Shown here: positions 1-7,300 of the stretch, one piece after another
Layout: each line of letters begins with the position of its first letter
How positions within the stretch are numbered: position 1 is the first letter of the stretch
DNA from: Candidatus Omnitrophota bacterium
GTDB taxonomy: Bacteria; Omnitrophota; Gorgyraeia; Zapsychrales; Zapsychraceae
Direction of reading: 5' to 3'
Assembly: GCA_020632495.1 (NCBI GenBank)
Contig: JACKFL010000011.1
Coordinates: 1-10,582, forward strand
Length of the DNA: 10,582 nucleotides
Notes under the pieces: model-generated
What the model was told of the DNA's origin: nothing
The model's input: only the letters and a program-made list of their open reading frames with translations
Databases searched by the model: none
Made by a program: the position numbers and the translations under genes

Positions 1-80
1 TAGCTGTTTTGTTTTACCTTGTCCCTTCTCTGACTTTTAACTTGGATCCTTTCACCTTAAATTAATTTCCCCACTCCGGC

Positions 81-108
81 CTGCGCCAAAAAAAATTCTC
101 TACCTTTA
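81..108 (+). promoter_or_regulatory. Weak candidate Bacteroidota-type promoter
   Basis: TACCTTTA at 101-108 matches the Bacteroidota -7 consensus TAnnTTTG at all but the last base. CTG at 81-83, 17 bases upstream, is one mismatch from the -33 TTG element. If used, it would give the gene at 443 a leader of roughly 330 bases, or else a short transcript ending at the hairpin near 157-176. The match is short and could be chance. Confidence 0.18.
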
Positions 109-156
109 CGTCGTGTCACTCCTGCAAAAAAAATTCCGCCAACGGAGTTTATTTCC

Positions 157-176
157 CCTTGAACCAAGGTATTTTT
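157..176 (+). terminator. Small hairpin followed by T run (weak terminator candidate)
   Basis: CCTTG (157-161) and CAAGG (165-169) form a perfect 5-bp stem with an AAC loop, followed by TA and five T's (172-176). The layout resembles an intrinsic terminator read on the + strand. The stem is short and not especially GC-rich, and intrinsic terminators of this size are usually weak. It could end a transcript coming from upstream of the window, or attenuate transcription from the candidate promoter at 81-108. Confidence 0.22.
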
Positions 177-397
177 CCATCTTTTTTCCTCTTTTGAGAT
201 AAACCTGCCGATCTGAAGCCGTTCTGACCGAATGAGTTTTCAATGGGTAGTGCGTGCAAGACATTTTCTACTTTGAATCCGAAACGATACGGGCATTCAG
301 GCCGTTCGGGTTTAGATCCTGTCTCATCCACCGAACCCATCCTCAGCTAAATCCTCATCGGCATTGAAACCAACAGGGCAAAGCAAGATTTACCATA

Positions 398-407
398 GTT
401 GATCAAC
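398..407. promoter_or_regulatory. 10-bp perfect palindrome just upstream of the first gene
   Basis: GTTGATCAAC is a perfect palindrome 35 bases before the ATG at 443. Its TTG (399-401) also lies about 18 bases upstream of a poor TA-rich box at 420-427, so it could overlap a -33 element. A 10-bp palindrome is expected by chance in a region of this length fairly often, so an operator role is only a possibility. Confidence 0.12.
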
Positions 408-442
408 GATTAAAACTGATATAGTGCAATAACAGTGAACAA

Positions 443-499
443 ATGAAAAAAATACTGCAAACCGCAACTCTTTGTTGGCTGGCGATCGCCGGGATGGCT
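443..499 (+). other. Signal peptide of the beta-helix protein
   Basis: Two lysines at residues 2-3 are followed by a hydrophobic core (residues 8-16) and the cleavage motif GMA before Q20. This is a Sec signal peptidase I pattern with a mature N-terminal Gln, common among Bacteroidota exported proteins. Cys11 lies inside the core, but the residue before it is Leu, so it is not a convincing lipobox. Confidence 0.85.
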
Positions 500-3400
500 C
501 AAACGCCGACCATTCCGACGCCGACACAGACCGATGAGATCATCATCGACAACGGCCAGAGCGGAAAAGCCGACGCGCTTGACCGCATCCGCTACAAGGT
601 CACCATCCAGAATACCGGCAGCGGCGGCGCGACGGGTACGAAAGTGACCGTTACCCCCGACCCGCGCACTACCCTGGTGCCCGGCTCCTTCCGGTCCTCT
701 CCGCTGGCCGTGCCCGATATGTACTCCTGTACGGGCAACGTGCCCATCAATGTATCGGCGGGATCCGGGCTGATCGCGAATGACTTTGACGACAATATCC
801 CCGGGCTGACCCTCGCAGCAGGCTCGTTTGCTACCAGTCAGGGAGGGACCATAGTCATCGCATCCGACGGCGGCTTTCTGTACACGCCGCCCGCCGGGTT
901 TACCGGGACCGATACCTATTCCTACAGCCTGATGGACGGTAACGGCGTGGGCGGCGGCGTACCGGACTCGGATGTCGGCTTAGTGACCATTGCGGTGTCC
1001 GGCATGATCTGGTTCATCGACAATTCTTCGGTTGCCGCAACCAGCGACGGCCGGCTGAATTCACCGTTCAAAACACCTAATGATTTCAACAACGCCTCAG
1101 GCCCTGCCCCCGGCCAGGTCGTATTCCTGAAATATACCGGCAGCAATTATACCCAGGGGCTCATCCTGAAGAACAGCCAGCAGCTGTTCGGCTCCGGCCA
1201 TACCGGCGGCGGCAATCTGGCGGACGTCCTGCCCTTTTTCCCGGCGCCGGCCAGCGTGCTCCTGCCGTCCATCAACGGCGCCCCGCCCGTGCTGGAGAAT
1301 CTGTCCGGCAATGGGGTTACCCTCGCCCAGAACAATACCGTCCAGGGAGTCGATGTCGGTAATACAAGCGGGTACGCCTATGTTGACAACGGCGGAACGG
1401 TCGGGACCCTGAACATCAGCGATGCGGGCATCACAGGCAGCGGCGGCTTGTTCAGCCTGATCAACGGCGGAACGGTCAACGCAACTCTCGGGCAACTGGC
1501 CTCTTCCGGATTTGCCGGCACCCCGCTGTTGTTGACGAATATGGCCGGTTCGATCTCCAATTCCGTTGCGGGTTCAATTGCCAATAACGCCGGCGCCGAC
1601 CTCGTCAAGGTCACCGGCGGCTCGCTGGGCATGTCGCTCGCTTCGGATATTTCCAAAACAGGCGGGAACAGCTCGGTGGTCGATGTTTCCGGCGGCCATA
1701 CCGGTACCCTGACCTTCAGCGGCGGGCTGTCCGTATCCGGCGCCGCCGCATCCGACGGGATGCAGTTTGATAATGCCGACGGGACCTACAATTTTTCAGG
1801 CCCGGTTTCCTTGGGATCGGGAACTGCCGGGGTGAATATCGGGAACGGCTCCAGCGGAGCCTTCAACGCCCTGAACGCTTCCTCGATCATCACCGATATC
1901 AGCGGAATTTCCTTCCGCGTGAATAACAGCACGACCACGGTGACCTATGCCGGTACGCTCAATCATTACGCACAGACTGCGCGGGGGATTGAGATCATCA
2001 ACGGCACCGGCGGCATAAGCTTTTCCGGCACGCTTCAACTGGGCAACGCTACCTTCCCGATGACAACCGCGGAGGCAGTCTACCTGGAAAATACGGGAAG
2101 CGCCAATACCATCAGCTTTAATGCGCTGAACATCATTGCAGGCTTATCCGGAGGAGCGGGATTTCCTGTATTTGTGAGCAATACCAGCGGCAAAATTGCA
2201 GTGGCGTCCGGTTCATTTAGTAGTAACGGGAATCTGGGTACGGGCAACTATGCCTTCAACGTATCGAATACGACCTCATCCGGCGTGACCTTTGACCAAT
2301 TTACGGTGGATCTGGATGATATGGGAGAAAGCGGCGGGGCGATCAAACTGAACAACACGCCGGGCACCTTCACGTTCAAGAACTGCCCCAGGATCGTGAA
2401 CCTTGGCGCTACTACGCTGATTGACGCGGCCAACTTCGGCACGCTGGTCATCGGCAGTACCTCGCCCGGAAACATATCCTCGGACGGATCGACGGCATTG
2501 AATATCAGCAACGGCGCCATCGATATCCAGGCCGTCAACCTGACGTCCTTCAATGCAAACGGCAGCATGGTCCGGTTGGTGAACACCTCCGGGCCTCAAT
2601 TGATCGTAACCGGTACGGTGTCCACCAATACCGTTTCAGGCAGCCAGGAATCCATGTACCTTTCAGGGGTATCGACCTCAATGGTCAAATTCGGCGCGGC
2701 CTCCACCGTCACCATCCAAAACCGGCGGGCGGAGGGCATTTTGTTGAACAATTGCACCGGCGCCGTTCAGTTTGGCAACACCACCATCAACAACCCGAAT
2801 AACATCACCCTTCCGGGCATCCGCAGCACCGGCGGATCGGGGTCCGTCAGCTTTGCCCAGGCTAATGTGGATATGAACAACGCCGGCGGGTTTGAGACTT
2901 TCACAGATGTTGACGAACCCGGCAACAACAACGGCGACGGGGATGCATTGTACATCACCGGGTTTGCTGGCACTTCCTTTGCCATCAACGGCGGCACCAT
3001 TGAAAATGCCGGCGACGACGGGATCGACATCCGCAATTCCCAAAACCTGACGCTGAGCGGCGTGATCATTGAAGATTGCGGCAAGAACCCGGGCGTACCT
3101 GCCTGTACGGTGGATTGCAACAGCTCGGGTATACAGGCCTATAACCTGACCGGGACCAACAACCTCACGGGATCTACCTTCCGGCGGGGCAGGCTCCGCA
3201 ATATCCTGTTCAGTCTGGCTTCCGGCTCATCAACCCTCAACATCAGCAATTGCACATTTGACGATACGCGCTCCCAGGGAAGTCCGGCAACCGATAACCT
3301 TCAGGTCTACCTGAGCGGCTCGGCAAACGGCTCATTCGATATTGAAAACTCCCAGTTCCTCAAATCCCGGACCAATCAGATCAGCGTGATCGCCCAGAAC

Positions 3401-4120
3401 ACCTCCACCGTTTCCAAGCTTGACATCACCGGGATTACCATGAACTACGACGGAGGAGACAGCGCCGGCATCCTGGTGGCGGGCGAAGGCGGCTCAACGG
3501 TCAATTTCAACATCATGAACAACCCGGTGCTGTATTCCCAGAACGAGAATGTGGTCACCATATCCGCCGCCGGCACTTCGCAGGTGCAAGGCCGCATCAA
3601 GGACAATCCCGATATGAAGTTCAACACGCCTTCATCCGGAGGGTCGATATTCAACGGGATCAGGGTCCTTTCCGACGGCTCTGCTTCTGTCGCAACGGTG
3701 CTGATCGAAGGGAACACCCTTGCTTTGAACAACGGCTCTGACGGCATTAATATCGCTGTAGAGGGTAATGGAGCTGCCCTTATCAATGCAACCCTGAACA
3801 ACAACGTCCTGACAGCTTCAGGCATTACCGGCATTCCCCTCGACGGGATCAACGCCTTTGTCAACCCCACGGCAGGCGGCACTAAATTGCTATGTCTGAA
3901 CCCCAATAACAATACCGTTTCAGGGATCTGGGCCCGTGCCGCCCGGGTTAGGACTTTTAGCACGACCGGTGTCAGGGTTACCGGATACTCCGGCACATTT
4001 GCCGCTACCTGGACAGCCAAAGGGAATACCGGGGCGTCGGTAGCAGAATTCGCTACCGGAGGCGGAACGATCACCGCGGCGCCGGGGCCCTGTCCGTTGC
4101 CCACCAACCCGTTGCCCTGA
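443..4120 (+). CDS. Large exported DUF11-like / parallel beta-helix surface protein (no sorting domain)
   Basis: This 1225-residue protein is probably an exported adhesin-like structural protein; no enzymatic motif is visible. Residues 1-19 are a signal peptide with predicted cleavage at GMA|Q. Residues 28-92 resemble DUF11 (RYKVTIQNTGSGGATGTKVT). Residues 95-186 resemble a cadherin-like/tandem-95 domain (GLIANDFDDN, YTPPAGFTGTDTYSYS). The linker at 189-212 (IWFIDNSS...NSPFKT) is one I associate with this family. From about 225 to 1150 short G/N/S/T-rich repeats with alternating hydrophobics (LNISN, GTFTFKN, GIDIRNSQNLTLSGVIIED) indicate a right-handed parallel beta-helix. The C-terminus reads LLCLNPNNNTVSG, GYSGTF, then CPLPTNPLP. 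The last 80 residues contain no T9SS-type sorting domain, which is odd for an export substrate of this kind. The ATG at 443 is chosen because it directly precedes the signal peptide; there is no Shine-Dalgarno sequence, as is usual in this phylum. Stop context is CCC-TGA-C. It is probably cotranscribed with the gene at 4194. Confidence 0.9.
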   Translation: MKKILQTATLCWLAIAGMAQTPTIPTPTQTDEIIIDNGQSGKADALDRIRYKVTIQNTGSGGATGTKVTVTPDPRTTLVPGSFRSSPLAVPDMYSCTGNVPINVSAGSGLIANDFDDNIPGLTLAAGSFATSQGGTIVIASDGGFLYTPPAGFTGTDTYSYSLMDGNGVGGGVPDSDVGLVTIAVSGMIWFIDNSSVAATSDGRLNSPFKTPNDFNNASGPAPGQVVFLKYTGSNYTQGLILKNSQQLFGSGHTGGGNLADVLPFFPAPASVLLPSINGAPPVLENLSGNGVTLAQNNTVQGVDVGNTSGYAYVDNGGTVGTLNISDAGITGSGGLFSLINGGTVNATLGQLASSGFAGTPLLLTNMAGSISNSVAGSIANNAGADLVKVTGGSLGMSLASDISKTGGNSSVVDVSGGHTGTLTFSGGLSVSGAAASDGMQFDNADGTYNFSGPVSLGSGTAGVNIGNGSSGAFNALNASSIITDISGISFRVNNSTTTVTYAGTLNHYAQTARGIEIINGTGGISFSGTLQLGNATFPMTTAEAVYLENTGSANTISFNALNIIAGLSGGAGFPVFVSNTSGKIAVASGSFSSNGNLGTGNYAFNVSNTTSSGVTFDQFTVDLDDMGESGGAIKLNNTPGTFTFKNCPRIVNLGATTLIDAANFGTLVIGSTSPGNISSDGSTALNISNGAIDIQAVNLTSFNANGSMVRLVNTSGPQLIVTGTVSTNTVSGSQESMYLSGVSTSMVKFGAASTVTIQNRRAEGILLNNCTGAVQFGNTTINNPNNITLPGIRSTGGSGSVSFAQANVDMNNAGGFETFTDVDEPGNNNGDGDALYITGFAGTSFAINGGTIENAGDDGIDIRNSQNLTLSGVIIEDCGKNPGVPACTVDCNSSGIQAYNLTGTNNLTGSTFRRGRLRNILFSLASGSSTLNISNCTFDDTRSQGSPATDNLQVYLSGSANGSFDIENSQFLKSRTNQISVIAQNTSTVSKLDITGITMNYDGGDSAGILVAGEGGSTVNFNIMNNPVLYSQNENVVTISAAGTSQVQGRIKDNPDMKFNTPSSGGSIFNGIRVLSDGSASVATVLIEGNTLALNNGSDGINIAVEGNGAALINATLNNNVLTASGITGIPLDGINAFVNPTAGGTKLLCLNPNNNTVSGIWARAARVRTFSTTGVRVTGYSGTFAATWTAKGNTGASVAEFATGGGTITAAPGPCPLPTNPLP
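1115..3880 (+). repeat. Right-handed parallel beta-helix region
   Basis: Residues about 225-1146 of the first protein are made of degenerate turns of roughly 20-30 residues, each with short beta strands ended by Gly/Asn turns. The most canonical turns lie at residues 848-945 (INGGTIENAGDDGIDIRN, NLTGSTFRRG, LNISNCTFDD). Cysteines are sparse, with a local cluster at 879, 888 and 892. I see no Asp/His arrangement of a pectate lyase or polygalacturonase active site, so a structural or adhesive role is more likely than glycan cleavage. Confidence 0.65.
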
Positions 4121-4193
4121 CCCGGGGTCACCGGAAAAGGGCATCCTGACATCAGGTTTAAAGATCTCGACAAACGTGCAGAAAAAAACAATC
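4121..4193 (+). other. Short spacer between the two surface-protein genes
   Basis: These 73 bases hold no gene. A 13-base inverted repeat, TGACCCGGGGTCA (4118-4130), starts at the stop codon of the first gene, and a second small one, CCTGACATCAGG (4145-4156), follows. Neither is followed by a T run, so there is no convincing terminator and cotranscription is likely. A run of seven A's (4182-4188) precedes the ATG at 4194; no Shine-Dalgarno sequence is present. The reading frame of the downstream gene is open across the whole spacer. Confidence 0.6.
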
Positions 4194-4319
4194 ATGAAGA
4201 CGCAATCAAACAATCATAGGGTGAACCCTCTCACTGAAAAAAGCGGCACTCTGAAGCTCTATTGCAGGTGGCTAGGCGTCCTGACGTCCTGCCTGGCAGC
4301 CATCAGCCTGTCGGCCCAG
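4194..4319 (+). other. Long signal peptide of the Calx-beta protein
   Basis: Residues 1-25 form an unusually long polar, basic n-region. Residues 26-40 are the hydrophobic core (WLGVLTSCLAAISLSA), and the predicted cleavage is at LSA before or near Q42. The mature protein would begin Q-T-F-P-V. This internal signal peptide is the main evidence that the second gene is translated independently rather than only as an extension of the first. Confidence 0.8.
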
Positions 4320-7300
4320 ACTTTTCCGGTCCCGGGCTTCACCCTGCCGCCGGGCAAAACCATTGTCATTACCTACGACGTGGATGTCAATAGCGACGCC
4401 TGTACCCCGGGCTCCCAGCCGCCGGTCAACCTATCCAACCAGGCCAGTGTGATGGGAACCAATTTTACCGCCGTGTCCACAGATGACCCGGCTTTTCCCG
4501 GGGCTTCCGACCCCACGCTGACCCCGTTCGGCGCATTTACCATCGGCGACCGGGTCTACAACGACGTCGACCGCAACAACGCCTTTAATCCGGGCGATAT
4601 CGGGATCAACGGCGTGGTGGTCAACCTCTACCAGGACGTCAACAACAACAATATGCTGGATGCGGGCGACGGTGCGCCTTTCGCCTCCACCACGACGGCT
4701 AATCTTTTGGGCGGCGACGGCGGTTATGCTTTCGCGGTCTGCCCGGGTGTCTATATCGTCGAGGTGGCCGCCGCCAATTTTGAACCCGGCGGCGCGCTGT
4801 ACAATATGGGCGTTCCGCTCGTCACCAGTCCGGTCTCCGGCGCGGGCGACCCGGATACCGACCTGGACGACAACGACAATAACGGCGAACCGGTCGTCGG
4901 ATTCGGCGTAGCGTCCAAAGCGTTCACCGTTTTCGCCGAGGACCTCAAAGTTGACTTCGGTTTCAAAACACCCACGACGGTTGCCATCAACAATATCACC
5001 CTGGACGAAGGCACCAACGGCCCGGGTACCGGTTTTACCTTCACCGTGACCCGTTCCTCCACAGAAGACGACTTCTCCCTGACGGCCAATTCATCGGGCG
5101 GAACGGCGGACAGCGGCACGGACTTTGTCGCCGTTACCAACGGGGCGGTTCCCTTCACGGCCGGCGGCAGCAACACGGCCACGGTCACGGTCCTCGTAGT
5201 CCAGGATTTTATTGTTGAAGACGACGAGACCTTTGAGCTAGCGCTTTCCGGCGCGCCGTACGGCATCGTACTGACGGACGCTGACGGTCTGGGCACGATC
5301 AAAAACGATGATACTGCCATTCTGGTGATGACCGGCGGTACCATCCTGGTTGAAGGGGACTCAGGGACACAACCCTACACCTTCACCGTCACCCTCAACG
5401 GACCGGTTCAGGACGGCTTCCAGGTGGATTATGCCACCAACGACATGACGGCAAGCGCAGGTTCGGATTATGCGGATAACGACGGCGTCCTGACTTTTGC
5501 CGGCGACCACCTCGAATCCCATAGCTGGACGGTGAATATGAACGGCGATGAGGTCGTGGAGCTGCTGGAGACCTTCGAAGGCGCCATCAGCAATGTCAGC
5601 ATGACCTCGGCCGTCCAGCAGGCTGCCATTTCGTTTTTCGGCTCTCCGATGTCGCAGGGCATTCAAAACGATGATGCAGCCCTGATCACCATCTCCGACG
5701 TGAGCATGGACGAAGGGGATTCGGGTACGACGTCCTTCGATTTTACGGTCACCCTCGACAAGGAGGTGGATGTCCCCGTTATCGTCAATTATAATACGGT
5801 AAACGGTACAGCCACCATATCCGACGGGGATTATATCTCAAACTCAGGAACATTGACGTTTACGGCCCTTGGCGGGCTCAACCAGACCCAGACCGCCACC
5901 GTCACCGTTAACGGCGATACGAAATTTGAAGGCGATGAAACCTTCCTCCTGCGGCTGAACAGTTTTAATGCCGCCAGCAGGCAGGTCTCCTTCAGTCCGG
6001 CCGGCGGCACCCTGGCCGGTACGGGTACGATCCTGGAAGACGATGTACCCCCGATCCTGATCAACGAACTGGACAGCGATACCCCCGGAACCGATGCGGC
6101 GGAATTTGTGGAGCTCTACGACGGCGGCGCAGGCAATGTCAGCCTCGACGGGCTGGTGCTCGTGTTCTACAACGGCGCTAATGACCTTTCCTACCGCGCA
6201 ATCGACCTGGACGGGTTCACCACCGATGCCAACGGATACTTCCTGGCCGGTAATTCAGGCGTGCCGGGCGTGGGCGTAACCTTCCCCGATAATACCCTTC
6301 AGAACGGCCAGGATGCGGTAGCGCTCTACGTGGGTGATGCAGCGGATTTTCCTGCCAATACGCCGCTGACCCTGGCCAATCTTGTGGACGCGGTCGTGTA
6401 CGACACCAACGACGCCGACGACGCCGGCCTCCTGACGCTGCTTAATCCAGGACAACCCCAGGTAAATGAAGATATCGGCGGAAACGCCGCCTGCCATTCC
6501 ATCCAGCGGATCCCCAACGGCAGCGGCGGGCTGCGGAATACCGATACGTTCCAGGCCTTGCCGCCGACCCCGAAAGCAGCCAATTTCGTACCGGTGGTCA
6601 GCATAGCCCTGAACACCGCCGCCGTACCGGAGGACGGCGCGGCCAACCTGATCTATACCCTGACCCGCACCGGCGCCACGACCTGCGACCTGCCGGTAAC
6701 CTTCGCCGTGACCGGAACGGCTGCCTCCGGTACTGATTATACCGGGATTCCTTCCAGTCCGGTCGCCATTCCGGCCGGCAGCGCTTCCGTCGATATCGTG
6801 GTCAATCCCGCTTCGGACAATACGGTTGAAACCGACGAAACGGTGATCGTCACCCTGGCCGACGGCGCGCTTTACGACCTGGGCGGAGTATCGGCGGCTA
6901 CGGGGACCATCACCAATGACGATACGTCCGTGCTGACCTTGAACCAGCCCGCCGGGACAACCCGCGACGAAGGCGATTCCGGCCCAACGCCGCTGACCTA
7001 TCGCGTGACCCTGAGCAACCCCGTCGACGGCGGACTCCGGGTGAGCTACCAGACCAATGACGGATCGGCCACAACGGCGGACGGCGATTACCAGGACAAT
7101 GACGGATACCTCGATTTTGCGGGAACGTCCGGCGAATTCCACGAATTCACCGTCAATGTGAACGGGGATGCCAAAGTAGAACCGGATGAGACCATCCAGG
7201 TCGAATTGCTGTCGCTGTCGCTGGTCAGCGTGGACCCGGCGGATGTATCCTTCGCGGGGTCGCCGGTAGAGAGCACCCTGACCAATGATGACAGCGCGGT

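Larger units (their letters stand above)
1..442. other. AT-richer non-coding region upstream of the beta-helix gene
   Basis: No convincing gene is visible here. By eye the stretch is clearly AT-richer than the two genes that follow and is pyrimidine-rich on the + strand over the first 70 bases. It contains two copies of an eight-A run followed by TTC (88-97 and 126-135), both preceded by a CTGC-like sequence. It also holds the weak promoter, hairpin and palindrome candidates listed separately. A 63-codon frame on the minus strand (149-340) has no recognisable domain and is treated as chance. The region probably holds the promoter and leader of the 443-4120 gene and possibly the end of an upstream transcription unit outside the window. 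Confidence 0.6.

Noticed and set aside
149..340. 63-codon open frame on the minus strand in the upstream region
   Set aside because: No recognisable domain, no supporting start signal, and its length is easily reached by chance. It overlaps the hairpin and T run and lies in a region that looks non-coding.
848..3900. Beta-helix region as a polysaccharide lyase or glycoside hydrolase
   Set aside because: Parallel beta-helices occur in such enzymes, but I see no conserved catalytic Asp, Lys/Arg or His cluster of those families, and the surrounding domains are adhesive or structural.
3445..4191. 248-codon antisense frame at the end of the beta-helix gene
   Set aside because: It mirrors the codon pattern of the beta-helix repeats and shows no domain; the sense frame is strongly supported.
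6048..6587. Lamin-tail domain as a sign of a secreted nuclease
   Set aside because: LTDs often accompany extracellular nucleases, but no nuclease motif such as HNH, DRGH or an endonuclease/phosphatase fold is seen in the rest of the protein.
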